A stretch of 64,000 nucleotides of DNA from Nitrospinaceae bacterium UBA3496 (GTDB lineage Bacteria; UBA8248), in contig DFQF01000023.1 of NCBI GenBank assembly GCA_002377645.1, positions 1-64,000 of the forward strand, in the 5' to 3' direction. The translations under genes were made by a program, and so were the position numbers. The notes beneath the pieces were generated by a model. It was not told the origin of the DNA. It saw only the letters and a program-made list of their open reading frames with translations, and did not search any database. Positions 1 to 9,024 of the stretch are shown piece after piece. The number at the start of each line of letters is the position of its first letter. The first letter of the stretch is position 1.

Positions 1-69
1 AGCAGATATCAAACCAATTCCTTGAGCAGCTCCAGAAATAAATGCAATTTTTCCTGCTAAATCCAACAT
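1..69 (-). CDS. Short-chain dehydrogenase/reductase, N-terminal fragment cut by the window edge
   Basis: Only the first 23 codons are inside the window. They read MLDLAGKIAFISGAAQGIG followed by four more residues, which is the classic SDR opening: a first beta strand and then a glycine-rich nucleotide-binding turn (SGAAQGIG, matching TGxxxGxG). I chose the ATG at 69-67 because GGAG lies 3-4 bases upstream; an ATG three codons earlier (78-76) is in the same frame. The enzyme would be an NAD(P)-dependent oxidoreductase. Its substrate cannot be judged from this piece. Confidence 0.75.
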   Translation of the reverse strand, partial: MLDLAGKIAFISGAAQGIGLISA

Positions 70-149
70 ATACTCCATAAAATGGAATAAAAAGAAAAGA
101 ACCAACTCCACGCCTATCGCACCTCAAACACATAAGGATTACAATCGGG

Positions 150-177
150 TTGTAAATCAGTTTTTTTATTGTATAAT
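150..177 (+). promoter_or_regulatory. Candidate sigma-70 type promoter
   Basis: TTGTAA at 150-155 and a perfect TATAAT at 172-177 are separated by 16 bases. They lie about 135 bases before the ATG at 313, in the 243-base gap between the divergent SDR fragment and the DUF6282-like gene. The -10 box is exact and the -35 box matches four of six consensus bases. The rest of the gap shows nothing I recognise. Confidence 0.5.
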
Positions 178-312
178 GCATTAGGTCATACAAATAATAC
201 ATATAAATCCAAAAAAGTGAAATGCTAGGAAGATAAGAAGTTCAACATAATATGTTCATTTTTCACTTTGAAGGAATTCTTTTTCAAAATATCACAAAAC
301 TGGAGGAGAAAC

Positions 313-1215
313 ATGGAAAAAAAATGGACGAATATATATCTTGAAAAGAAGAACGTAGATATTACTGGATCATGTGACCTTCATATACACTCTGGACCGG
401 ATTGTGTAGAACGCTGGGGAGACACTATAGATATTGCTAGAGTTGCGGTCGAAATGGGGATGAGAGCAATTGTATTCAAAGATCATTTCAGACCCACTAC
501 ACACAAAGCCATTTTAACAAATAGAGCTGTTCCAGATATTGACTGTTTTAGTTTACATGCATGTAATCATCCCCAAGGAGGAATTAACTACCGCTGTGTA
601 ATGATGTCAGTTGGGGAAGGAGTTAAGGTTATACAAATGCCAACGATGGATTCGCTTCACCAACATAGCAAACCCAAACAAGGACATCTATTTACTCATT
701 TTAAGTTTGGCCAAAAAGTGGAGCCCATAAGTATTTACAACCCTGGCACTAAACAGTTAACGGATGATCTCCATAAAATTATAGAAGCTGTAATAAAATA
801 CGATCTAATTCTTTCAAATGGACATCTATCCCCAGAAGAAACATTCAATTTATTTAAAGCTGCAAAAAAGAAGAGTAAAAAAGTTAAGTTAATGGTTGAA
901 CACCCTAACGGAAATGCTGCATTTACCCATGATTGGGTCAAAAAGATAGCGGCGCAGGGTGCTTTGCATAATATTTCATACAATGCCTGCAATCCACTTT
1001 TCGCTGGAAAACATCCTAGAGAAGCTGCGGAAATGATCAAAGCAGTAGGACCCCAACACTGTACATTAATTACGGATGGAGGAAATCACACTAGTCCACC
1101 ACCTGCAATTGGAATGGAAGTTTTTGCTAATATGATGAATTTTTGTGGTATTTCTAAAAAAGATATCGACACTATGATCAAGAAAAATCCTGCAAAGATT
1201 TTAGGACTCAAATAA
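313..1215 (+). CDS. DUF6282-like metal-dependent hydrolase (amidohydrolase/PHP-like)
   Basis: A protein of 300 residues. The segment DLHIHSGPD near residue 22 is the HxH metal-binding signature of amidohydrolase-like barrels. Later metal-ligand candidates are the His in MVEHPNGNA and the Asp in LITDGGNHTS. The overall pattern fits DUF6282, a family of uncharacterised hydrolases often found near catabolic genes. The frame is open upstream to 268, but ATG 313 is preferred because GGAGGAG stands 5 bases before it. A likely promoter lies at 150-177 and a strong terminator at 1219-1260. The substrate is unknown; a carboxylate or amide intermediate of the adjoining pathway is only a guess. Confidence 0.75.
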   Translation: MEKKWTNIYLEKKNVDITGSCDLHIHSGPDCVERWGDTIDIARVAVEMGMRAIVFKDHFRPTTHKAILTNRAVPDIDCFSLHACNHPQGGINYRCVMMSVGEGVKVIQMPTMDSLHQHSKPKQGHLFTHFKFGQKVEPISIYNPGTKQLTDDLHKIIEAVIKYDLILSNGHLSPEETFNLFKAAKKKSKKVKLMVEHPNGNAAFTHDWVKKIAAQGALHNISYNACNPLFAGKHPREAAEMIKAVGPQHCTLITDGGNHTSPPPAIGMEVFANMMNFCGISKKDIDTMIKKNPAKILGLK

Positions 1216-1218
1216 ATT

Positions 1219-1260
1219 ACAACAAGCCTCTTTCTTCTTCAAAAGAAAGAGGCTTGTTGT
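1219..1260. terminator. Bidirectional intrinsic terminator
   Basis: An 18-bp perfect inverted repeat (1219-1236 with 1243-1260, loop 6 bases) begins ACAACAAGCC and ends GGCTTGTTGT. It sits between the convergent DUF6282-like gene and SDR gene and could stop transcription from both sides. Confidence 0.85.
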
Positions 1261-1269
1261 CTTAAAAAA

Positions 1270-2034
1270 TCAGATCATTAATCTTCCACCATTTACACTA
1301 ATAGTTTGCCCAGTCAAATAAGAAGATTCAGGAGCAGCAAGAAACAAAACCCAATTCGCTATTTCTTCTACTGTTGAGAGACGCCTAAATAAAGTTCTTT
1401 CAGCCATTTGTTTTCTTTGATCTTCACTTCTGACTCTAACAAGTCTTTCGGTTTCTGTCGTGGATGGGGCCAAAGTATTCACTGCAACATTATAGTCAGC
1501 TAATTCGGCAGCTAGTACACGTCCAAGAGCATTTACACCTGCTTTTGCAGCAATATATGGCGGAGAGGAGGCAGATTTTACAATCGTAAGACTACCTATT
1601 GAACTTATATTCACAATTCTGCCACTTTTTTGTGATTGAAAAACAGGAATAATTTGTTTTGAACACAGGAAAACACTTCTTAAGTTCCTAGAGATAATTT
1701 TTTCCCATTCGTCTAAAGATGTTTTTAAGACCGACTGCTGATTTTCCCAACCTCCTGCGTTATTCACCAAAACATCTATATTACCTGCATGAAAAACAAT
1801 CTTATCAAAGATTTCTTTGACTTCATCTTCTTTCGTGACATCACATCGAAAAAAAGAAACTTTAAAATTTTCAGAGCAAAGCTCAGACTCAAGTTTTCCA
1901 CCCTTCTGAGCATTAAGTCCCAAAAAAAACACCTCAGCACCAGATTTCAAAAAAGCTCTAACAATTCCTTCACCAATTCCACGCGTACCACCTGTAACAA
2001 TAATTTTCTTGCCGTTGAAATTAAATCTAGTCAT
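1270..2034 (-). CDS. SDR family oxidoreductase (FabG-like)
   Basis: A 254-residue classical short-chain dehydrogenase. The cofactor site VTGGTRGIGEG is near residue 13, NNAG is near residue 88, and the catalytic Ser (NISSIGS) and YxxxK pair (YIAAKAG) follow near 140-160. The C-terminus has the usual TGQTISVNGG segment. It should interconvert a hydroxyl and a keto group with NAD(P)H in the cytoplasm. An in-frame TTG lies two codons upstream (2040); I chose the ATG. The gene follows the CMD-like gene on the same strand with a gap of under 30 bases, so the two are probably cotranscribed. Confidence 0.88.
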   Translation of the reverse strand: MTRFNFNGKKIIVTGGTRGIGEGIVRAFLKSGAEVFFLGLNAQKGGKLESELCSENFKVSFFRCDVTKEDEVKEIFDKIVFHAGNIDVLVNNAGGWENQQSVLKTSLDEWEKIISRNLRSVFLCSKQIIPVFQSQKSGRIVNISSIGSLTIVKSASSPPYIAAKAGVNALGRVLAAELADYNVAVNTLAPSTTETERLVRVRSEDQRKQMAERTLFRRLSTVEEIANWVLFLAAPESSYLTGQTISVNGGRLMI

Positions 2035-2061
2035 TGCCAAAATAGTTTTCTTCCATAAAAT

Positions 2062-2589
2062 TCAATCAATCACTGGAACCTCAAATACATTTACAGTAAA
2101 TGCAATCGAAGTATATAAACCAATTAAACCCACAAACTCTACTAATCCTTTTTCACCTAAAAAATTTAAAGCTTTATTATATATTTCATCCGAAACAAAT
2201 TTATTTTCTCGTAACTGAACACAAAAATCATAAATTGTTTCGTCATTAGGATCCTTAAACTGTGGCCTTTCACCTTTCTCTAAAGCATCTATTAGGTCTT
2301 GCTCAACACCATTTTTTATAGCCGCAGCATGATGTCTTTTAAATGGATACATCGAATTCCATAAAATTACCGTAAGCAGAATAGCAAATTCTCTCGTTTT
2401 CCCAGGTATTTCACTATGATCTCTCATGAATGGAATCATCCACCCAAGACGCTCGTACATCTGCGGACTACGTTGCCATGGTCCTGCAGGTCCATGTACG
2501 GTTCCTGTTTGACCAGGCCTTGTTTTTGCGTAAACCTCTCTTTGTTCTTCAGTCATGGTTTCTGTGCTAATTTCTTCTAAACGAGCCAT
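2062..2589 (-). CDS. Carboxymuconolactone decarboxylase-like protein without the redox cysteines
   Basis: 175 residues with the helical AhpD/CMD layout: FAILLTVILWNSMYPFKRHHAAAIKNG in place of the usual ..CxYCxxxH.. helix, then GVEQDLIDALEKGE. The CxxC pair of AhpD-type peroxidases is absent (SMYPFKRHH), so a thiol redox role is unlikely and a decarboxylase-type or structural role is more plausible. A GGGG-type ribosome site (aggggga) precedes the ATG. It is followed by the SDR gene and preceded by the fumarylacetoacetase-like gene on the same strand. The substrate is unknown. Confidence 0.75.
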   Translation of the reverse strand: MARLEEISTETMTEEQREVYAKTRPGQTGTVHGPAGPWQRSPQMYERLGWMIPFMRDHSEIPGKTREFAILLTVILWNSMYPFKRHHAAAIKNGVEQDLIDALEKGERPQFKDPNDETIYDFCVQLRENKFVSDEIYNKALNFLGEKGLVEFVGLIGLYTSIAFTVNVFEVPVID

Positions 2590-2645
2590 CTTTTCCCCCT
2601 AAAAAGAAAAAAGGATAAATTTCTCTACCCATTAATCAAGTTTTT

Positions 2646-3413
2646 TTAGTATGGCAAAACTTTATTTTCTAGAATTCCAATACCCTCTACCTCTACTTCC
2701 ATCTTATCTCCTATTTTTACAGGGGATCTTCCTTTTGGTGTTCCAGTCCATACTACATCACCCGGTTGTAAAGTAATAAATGAAGTGACGTGTTGCACAA
2801 CTTCTAAAGGATTAAAAATCATCATATCGGTATTTCCTTCTTGCACAACCTCTCCATTAACTCTACTTGTAAGAGCTAGATTAGATGTGTCAAGTTCTGT
2901 CTCTAGGTGCGGTCCAAGTGGACCAGAAGTATCAAAACCTCTACCACGGGTTACATTATTGTCCTCTCTTATATAGTCCATTGCACCAAGTTCATTGCCA
3001 CATGTGTAACCAAGTACATAATCTGAAACTTCATCTATCGTTAAATTTTTCGCTTTCTTCTTTATTACAACGCATAGTTCCACTTCCAAATGAGGATCTT
3101 TTGCATTAACTGGATATTCAACCCCAGAAAATGGATCGGACAATGTACTTGCAGGTTTAAAAAAGCATTTAGGACAACTTCTCTCAACAGCAACTGTATC
3201 TCCATCCGCATTTGTCGCATTTTTAAAATTAACACCGACACAAACCATAATTTTAGGTTCTGCGGGAGCCAACAATTTGACCTCACTTAATGAACAAACT
3301 TTTTCACCTTTCTCAAAATTTCCATATACGCTCCCCGTTACAGAGAAAACAGAATCACCTTCTAAGACTCCCCAGCTATTATTTTCTTGAAAACTAAATC
3401 TTATTAGTTTCAC
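2646..3413 (-). CDS. Fumarylacetoacetate hydrolase family protein
   Basis: A 255-residue FAH-fold enzyme with a short N-terminal domain, then the catalytic barrel. Signature stretches are VCVGVNFKNA near residue 58, the metal-binding E-x-E in DPHLEVELCVVIKK near residue 110, GYTCGNELGAMD, and the closing GDVVWTGTPKG. Members cleave C-C bonds of 2,4-diketo acids, decarboxylate oxaloacetate, or hydrate/isomerise ring-cleavage products. With the CMD-like, SDR and UbiD-like neighbours this suggests the lower part of an aromatic or diketo-acid degradation route. The exact reaction cannot be read from sequence. Confidence 0.88.
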   Translation of the reverse strand: MKLIRFSFQENNSWGVLEGDSVFSVTGSVYGNFEKGEKVCSLSEVKLLAPAEPKIMVCVGVNFKNATNADGDTVAVERSCPKCFFKPASTLSDPFSGVEYPVNAKDPHLEVELCVVIKKKAKNLTIDEVSDYVLGYTCGNELGAMDYIREDNNVTRGRGFDTSGPLGPHLETELDTSNLALTSRVNGEVVQEGNTDMMIFNPLEVVQHVTSFITLQPGDVVWTGTPKGRSPVKIGDKMEVEVEGIGILENKVLPY

Positions 3414-3537
3414 AATCTGACTCCTTACAAGTTTTGATAGAAATTTAAAATCTAAACGCCAATTTAAAAATGGAAAAAAGACTATTTAATCTAAAGTAAA
3501 TATAATAAAGTTACATTATACAACAGGAGATGCCTTT

Positions 3538-4863
3538 ATGTCTGAATTTGGATTAAGAAGTTGGATAAATTCGTTAAAAGACAAAGAAAGATTCGAAAAG
3601 ATAGAAAAAAAAGTAAAACTTCAATGGGAAGTTGCTGCAATTTCTAAAAAGTTTGATGGGCAAAGTGCAGTTTTTTTTCGAAATACTGACGGACCTGATG
3701 TGCCTATCATATCAAATATACTCTGTAATAGAGAATGGTATTCGGAAAAACTAGGTTTAAATTCCCGAGATCTCTTGAAAGAATTGATAGAAAAACAACA
3801 AAAAAAAATAGAACCCAAATTAGAAACGGATGCTAAATTTTTAGAAAAAACAACTGAGGAAATTAACATTACGGGTACTCTTCCTATTCCAACTTACCAT
3901 GAATATGATGCAGGGCCATATATAACAGCAGGTGTTTTTTTTGTACATGACCCAGAAACTGGAATAAGGAATGTTTCTATACATCGCATGCAGGTAATAG
4001 ACAAAAACAAATTTGGACTACTCGTCCTCCCAAGACACTTAAAATCAATTTTAAATCGAAATAAAAAATCATCTTTGAAAGTTGCAGTATCAATTGGGTT
4101 AGACCCAATCCTACTTTTAGCAAGTCAATTAGTACTTTCTCCAGACGAAGATGAAATCAATATTGCATGTGCTGTCAGAGGAGAACCGATATCTCTTACC
4201 CCTGGACCCTGGTCAGGAATTGCCGTCCCCACTGACTCAGAAATAGTTATTGAAGGAGAAATTCTTCCCGATGAAAAACATGAAGAAGGTCCATTTGGTG
4301 AGTTTCCAAAATATTATGGCCCATCGGGCAAAAGAGAAGTTTTAAACATACGTTCTATATCTATGAGAGAAGATGCCATTTATTACTCTGTCCTACCTGC
4401 TGGATTTGATCATCTTCTAATGGGTTCTATCCCTCGAGAAGTAGCCTTATTAAATGACTTGAGGAAAAATAACCCATCAGTTCAAGATGTATCATTGCCT
4501 CTTTCATCTTCGGGTCGTTTTCACTGTTTTGTACAAATCAAAAAAATCAATGAAGGAGAAGTCAAGAATATACTTATGTCTGCCTTATCTTCTCATTACG
4601 ATATTAAACATGTAACAGTTGTCGATCATGACATCAACATACATGATTTAAAGGAAATAGATTGGGCTATTGCCACAAGGTTTCAAGCCCATAAAGACCT
4701 TTTTGTTATAGATGGAGTTATGGGAAGTAAACTAGATCCATCCGCAAATAATGGCATCACATCCAAAATGGGGTTAGATGCTACTGCACCTCTAGGTTCT
4801 CTAGAAAAAGAATTTCGTACAATAAAAATCCCAGGATATATTTCTTCTCAAGAAGAAAAATAA
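3538..4863 (+). CDS. UbiD-like family decarboxylase
   Basis: 441 residues of the UbiD/Fdc fold, which uses prenylated FMN for reversible decarboxylation of aromatic or alpha,beta-unsaturated acids. Family landmarks are ITAGVFFVHDPETGIRN with IHRMQ (prFMN/metal region, near residue 135-155), IVIEGEIL, and EEGPFGEFPKYYG carrying the conserved active-site Glu (near 245). The length is typical for this shorter UbiD-like group (450-490). AGGAG lies 8 bases before the ATG. It converges on the amidohydrolase gene with only five bases between stop codons. No UbiX flavin prenyltransferase lies in the window, so the cofactor must come from elsewhere in the genome. Confidence 0.9.
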   Translation: MSEFGLRSWINSLKDKERFEKIEKKVKLQWEVAAISKKFDGQSAVFFRNTDGPDVPIISNILCNREWYSEKLGLNSRDLLKELIEKQQKKIEPKLETDAKFLEKTTEEINITGTLPIPTYHEYDAGPYITAGVFFVHDPETGIRNVSIHRMQVIDKNKFGLLVLPRHLKSILNRNKKSSLKVAVSIGLDPILLLASQLVLSPDEDEINIACAVRGEPISLTPGPWSGIAVPTDSEIVIEGEILPDEKHEEGPFGEFPKYYGPSGKREVLNIRSISMREDAIYYSVLPAGFDHLLMGSIPREVALLNDLRKNNPSVQDVSLPLSSSGRFHCFVQIKKINEGEVKNILMSALSSHYDIKHVTVVDHDINIHDLKEIDWAIATRFQAHKDLFVIDGVMGSKLDPSANNGITSKMGLDATAPLGSLEKEFRTIKIPGYISSQEEK

Positions 4864-4868
4864 TTATT

Positions 4869-6359
4869 CTAAATATCATCCATTGAATAACACCACGGAC
4901 ACGCTTCTACGTGTGTTCTTTCAAGTGGATCCCAATCTTGATGAGTATTCCAAACCTGTTCCCCAGCAATTTGTGCTTCTTGAGCAACCTTTGACAAATC
5001 CACATCAGGAATAACTCCATTATCCATCACTGTTTTACCATCGACAATAACAGTTTGGACATCATCTCCAACTCCACATTCAACCAGACTCTTGATCGGG
5101 TCTCTTACCGGACCAAATCTCAAAGTCCCTCTTCCTGTCATATCAATTATCAAGATATCTGCTATTGCACCCGGCTTAAGTCTTCCTAGGTCATCTCGTC
5201 CAACTGAAATCGCTCCACCTATAGTAGCTGCACGGAAAACATCGCCCGCACTTGCATAAAAATATGAATTTCCCATTACTTTTCCATGGTATGAAGCATT
5301 CCTCATATTCATAATCATATCACGTGGATATGTGTCCGTTCCTATCGAAATATTTACACCAGCCATTTCATATTTCTTCCAATTATCAAGCTTACGACCT
5401 CTCCTCATTATATTGATAGGACAATGTGATATAGACGCTCCAGACTCACCCATAAGCTTTAAGTCATTATGTGAAGAATAATTTAAATTCGAATTGTCAG
5501 AAATAAAATTCCCATGTCCTATATTTAATGTTGGTCTTAACATATCTAAATCATCCAGAAGTTCGATCGGGGTCTTCATATGCTCCTTAACTACTTCATA
5601 AAACTCAATTACACTATACGCAGCGTGAGTTGCCATAGGGAAGCCGAATTCATTTGAAGCATCTCTAGTTAGTTTCAAAACCTCTAAAGAACATGTTTCT
5701 ACTTCACGGGGAACTAAAATTCCCCGAACTCTATCTTCAACTGTCCCATTATTTTCCTTTATCCAGTTAAGAGCTGTATTGAACCCGTCTAATCCAAGCT
5801 GATCATTTCTAACTCTTTTCAATTGTCCCGACTTGTCACCTACCCAACGCCCACAATCATAACCTGGACCCAGATAAGCTCTAGTACCTAATCTTTCCAC
5901 TTCACCTAGCAATGCTTCTTGTACACGCAATTGACTACCATATTCTATAAAAGTCGTGACTCCATTTCTTAAAAGTTCTGCAACAGTAAAAATGGCATTT
6001 AGACGAAAAGCGGATTCACTCTCACTATCACCATGCTTAAGATATCTTGGGTCACCGCTAACTACCTTCCCTTCTTTAGGAACCGATATTTCCAAAAAGG
6101 GTTGTCCATAATACATAGGACGTCCAGTATCAGTGATCAATCTATGTGAAGCTCTATGACCAGAGTGTACATGAGTATCAATAAATCCAGGACAAACTAG
6201 CTTTCCTGTGGCATTAATGACATCGTCGACTTCTCCGTCGAAGGATTTTCCAACAAAAAGAATCTTATTATCCTCATATACAACAACCCCATCCCTAATT
6301 AATTTATGGTCACCCTCATCAAAGGCAACTATCCATGATGCTTCAATCTTTGTTCTCAT
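4869..6359 (-). CDS. Amidohydrolase family protein (deaminase/chlorohydrolase type)
   Basis: 496 residues. The N-terminal small domain is followed by GFIDTHVHSGHR (metal HxH near residue 61), THAAYSV (third His), NIGHGNFI (fourth His) and IGTDTYPRD (metal Asp), in the order of the ATZ/TRZ-guanine-deaminase branch. This branch hydrolyses C-N or C-Cl bonds of heterocycles and amidines. The C-terminus is unusual for the branch, ending with a Trp/Cys-rich segment (WDPLERTHVEACPWCYSMDD). A CGGAGA ribosome site precedes the ATG. It lies between two UbiD-like genes, consistent with processing of a nitrogen-containing ring compound before or after decarboxylation. Confidence 0.85.
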   Translation of the reverse strand: MRTKIEASWIVAFDEGDHKLIRDGVVVYEDNKILFVGKSFDGEVDDVINATGKLVCPGFIDTHVHSGHRASHRLITDTGRPMYYGQPFLEISVPKEGKVVSGDPRYLKHGDSESESAFRLNAIFTVAELLRNGVTTFIEYGSQLRVQEALLGEVERLGTRAYLGPGYDCGRWVGDKSGQLKRVRNDQLGLDGFNTALNWIKENNGTVEDRVRGILVPREVETCSLEVLKLTRDASNEFGFPMATHAAYSVIEFYEVVKEHMKTPIELLDDLDMLRPTLNIGHGNFISDNSNLNYSSHNDLKLMGESGASISHCPINIMRRGRKLDNWKKYEMAGVNISIGTDTYPRDMIMNMRNASYHGKVMGNSYFYASAGDVFRAATIGGAISVGRDDLGRLKPGAIADILIIDMTGRGTLRFGPVRDPIKSLVECGVGDDVQTVIVDGKTVMDNGVIPDVDLSKVAQEAQIAGEQVWNTHQDWDPLERTHVEACPWCYSMDDI

Positions 6360-6427
6360 ATATAATCTCCGATCTATAGAATTGAAACTCGAACTATAAT
6401 TTCATAATGAAAAGCTAATCGACACTA

Positions 6428-7810
6428 CTAAATTTGCAATCCGGAAGAACGTAATATTTCACGTACACGTTCTTTTTGTTGTTCGGATACAAACAACCGT
6501 TCTGCAAAATCTTTTCCTTTAGGTTTTGTAGCATCAATACCTACTTTAGTTAGAGTATGATTTTCAGGGTCAGATGTGGGATCTAGAATTGCGCCCATCG
6601 CACCAGGTATAAAAAATATATCCTTTTCGGCACGTGTTCGCGTCATAATTGCCCACGCTACATCAGACAAATTAAAAATATCTACATCATCATCAACCAC
6701 TACTACACATTTACAATAAAACTCCGTTCCCAATGCTGCCATAACTGCTTGCTGAGGTTGCCCCTCTGCTGTTTTTTCCATAGAAACTATTGCCAGAAGT
6801 GCTCCTGCGGTTACAGACGGCACGTGAACATTTTTCACATTAGGAAGGTTTCGACGCAAAGAATTTAAAATTTCAGCTTCTCTACTCACACAAGATATTA
6901 GAATATGGTCTGCCGACATACCGGAAGCTATGCTATGGAAAATAGCGTCTTTTCTCATCTGTACCTTTTTTACATTAAAAACGTTTTGAGTACTCCTATA
7001 AGATGCATACCCAGTAAATTCGCCAAATGGCCCTTCAGGTTCATTAACACCTGCCAAGATCTCACCTTCTAAAACAATTTCTGCGCCAAAGGGAACTTCC
7101 AAATTATTAGTAGAACAAGACGAAACTTTATAAGGCTCACCAAACAGACCTCCGATAACTTCATACTTACGAATATTAGGAGGAAAATGGTAAGCCATAG
7201 ATCCCATATAATGAATAGGATGAATACCGATTGCAATAGCCGCTGGTAAGGACTCTCCTCGAGATTCAGCTTTTTTATGAAAATGATACATTCTTCGTCT
7301 AGAATGAAGAGACACCCCAAGTTTATTTTTTCCATTTAACATTAGTCGATGGAAGCCAGTTGTGTCCACACCTGTCTCAGGATCACGTGCAGTAATTTGT
7401 CCAGCTGTTATATACGGAGCTGCATCAACTTCGAAATGAAGAGGGATCGGCAAATTATTCAGATCAACATCCTCTCCTTCAAAAAAAACTTCTTCCCAAG
7501 GAGGATCATTTTCAACTTTTACAGGCTTGTAATCCTGACAACGATCTTTGAATGTAGTCGGTAGTTCAGATGGATTAACTTTAAGGCTTGCAGCTAGAAG
7601 TTTTCTGTTCCCCGCTATATTAGTAACAACAGGATAGTTGAATCCTTTGACATTTTCGAAAAAAACAACTGGACTCTTCCCTACACTTTCGAGTTCAAAA
7701 ACAGTCGCAGTAATGTCTTCACGACTTACTGGCAATGTGACTCGGACAAACTCTTCAGGAAATTCTTCCTCTACCATCTTCAGAAAATCTCGAAGACTTT
7801 GTCCAATCAT
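6428..7810 (-). CDS. UbiD family decarboxylase
   Basis: A 460-residue second UbiD homologue. It shares the landmarks ITAGQITARDPETG, GFHRLM, IVLEGEIL and EPEGPFGEFTGYAS with the gene at 3538-4863 but is clearly divergent from it, so this is not a recent duplication. It has the fuller C-terminus (GAMGAILDPTSDPENHTLTK) seen in typical UbiD/VdcC-like proteins. An AGGAG site lies about 10 bases before the ATG. Together the two genes suggest either two related substrates or a hetero-oligomeric decarboxylase/carboxylase. Confidence 0.9.
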   Translation of the reverse strand: MIGQSLRDFLKMVEEEFPEEFVRVTLPVSREDITATVFELESVGKSPVVFFENVKGFNYPVVTNIAGNRKLLAASLKVNPSELPTTFKDRCQDYKPVKVENDPPWEEVFFEGEDVDLNNLPIPLHFEVDAAPYITAGQITARDPETGVDTTGFHRLMLNGKNKLGVSLHSRRRMYHFHKKAESRGESLPAAIAIGIHPIHYMGSMAYHFPPNIRKYEVIGGLFGEPYKVSSCSTNNLEVPFGAEIVLEGEILAGVNEPEGPFGEFTGYASYRSTQNVFNVKKVQMRKDAIFHSIASGMSADHILISCVSREAEILNSLRRNLPNVKNVHVPSVTAGALLAIVSMEKTAEGQPQQAVMAALGTEFYCKCVVVVDDDVDIFNLSDVAWAIMTRTRAEKDIFFIPGAMGAILDPTSDPENHTLTKVGIDATKPKGKDFAERLFVSEQQKERVREILRSSGLQI

Positions 7811-7878
7811 ATTGGAAACTCCTGATTGAAAAAACTACTGAATAATTCTTTTATTAAGAAACTAAAAAAACTTTATTT

Positions 7879-7916
7879 TTTTGGCACCGTCCCTAAAAAT
7901 GAGGACGATGCCAAAA
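7879..7916 (-). terminator. Intrinsic terminator after the TRAP-TAXI genes
   Basis: A 14-bp hairpin with one mismatch (7879-7892 with 7903-7916; core GGCACCGTCC / GGACGATGCC) lies 9 bases beyond the TAXI receptor stop codon. T-rich runs follow on the minus strand (7861-7878). It separates the transporter operon from the UbiD gene at 7810. Confidence 0.7.
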
Positions 7917-7924
7917 TGTAAAAT

Positions 7925-8902
7925 TTATTTCAACCAACCTCTTTCTTTATAATATCTTGCGGCACCTGCATGCACTGGAGCACCCATTTGCGAAACTTTC
8001 CATCCAGTTTTCTCTGGTTTGAAATTACGCAAACCTTTATGTCCAGCTCGAAGATCTTTGATATTGCTGATTAATGATTTAACTATTTTGTATGCTACAT
8101 CATTTGACATCTTAGTTGATGCAATAACACAAGTAGTAAATCCAAAAGTCTTCTTAGATGAAGTTTGACCAGGGAAGGTATTCGCTGGCAAATCTGCTTT
8201 CAAAAATCCAATATCGAGCAATTTGTTTCTATACTTATCTTCAACCCCTAAGAATTTAAGTTTCTTTTTGATCGCTATTGATGTTAGTGCAGGATGTCCT
8301 GCATTTACCGTATGGCTTAACATATTTGCCTGACCATCTGCCATTCTACTCTTAATTGCACCAAAACCAGTATGAGTAACAGACCCGCCATTCTTCTTTA
8401 TGTGCGCGTATGTTATTCCATGTGCTCCTAACATTGCACGAGTAGCCCACTGACCTAAACCTCCACGTGGAACAGTTATATAATTCACAGGCACTGTTTT
8501 CAGATCGTTGATACTAGAAACTTTTTTGTTGGTTGTAACGATTCCAAGGTAATATTGATCAAGACCACCAACTAAACCTCTTAAGTTAGTAAAGGCTTTC
8601 TTGTATGCAACTTTTCCTTGAACAGCCCAACTAGCAGCTACACTAAAAGTAAGAGCTAAATCAAATTTTCCTGTCCCTACATTGATAGGATTTCCAACTC
8701 CACCACCTTTAGAAAGTGGGTCTATCGAAACTCCTGTTTTTGCGTTATTAACAATATTAGCCATGGTTGCTGAATACACATGCCATCCACTTCCTTTTTT
8801 CCAACTTCCCATCTTAAGTCTGTCAGCAGCACTTACATGTGAACAAGCAATGAATAAGAATACTACTACAAATGCAAACATTCTCTTCAAGTTCAGAAAC
8901 AT
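7925..8902 (-). CDS. TAXI family TRAP transporter solute-binding receptor
   Basis: 325 residues beginning with a signal peptide: KR, a hydrophobic stretch FAFVVVFLFIA, then SHVSA before ADRLKMGSW. The start at 8902 is chosen because GGGAGGGG lies 4-5 bases upstream; the frame is open to 8956. The mature part has the TAXI pattern (KKGSGWHVYSATMANIVN, VGNPINVGTGKFDLALTF, RAMLGAHGITY). The receptor binds a carboxylate or amino-acid-like ligand outside the membrane and hands it to the fused permease encoded just upstream at 9025-10866. A Cys inside the signal region (FIAC) leaves a lipoprotein anchor possible but not convincing. Confidence 0.92.
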   Translation of the reverse strand: MFLNLKRMFAFVVVFLFIACSHVSAADRLKMGSWKKGSGWHVYSATMANIVNNAKTGVSIDPLSKGGGVGNPINVGTGKFDLALTFSVAASWAVQGKVAYKKAFTNLRGLVGGLDQYYLGIVTTNKKVSSINDLKTVPVNYITVPRGGLGQWATRAMLGAHGITYAHIKKNGGSVTHTGFGAIKSRMADGQANMLSHTVNAGHPALTSIAIKKKLKFLGVEDKYRNKLLDIGFLKADLPANTFPGQTSSKKTFGFTTCVIASTKMSNDVAYKIVKSLISNIKDLRAGHKGLRNFKPEKTGWKVSQMGAPVHAGAARYYKERGWLK

Positions 8903-9024
8903 TTTGCCCCTCCCAAAAGTAGAATTAAAGAAACTTATGAGGAAAATGAAACCCAATTAATTATTTCGATACAACAATCATAAGATAAGAAGATATGATT
9001 ATCAACTTTCAAAAACGAATCATG

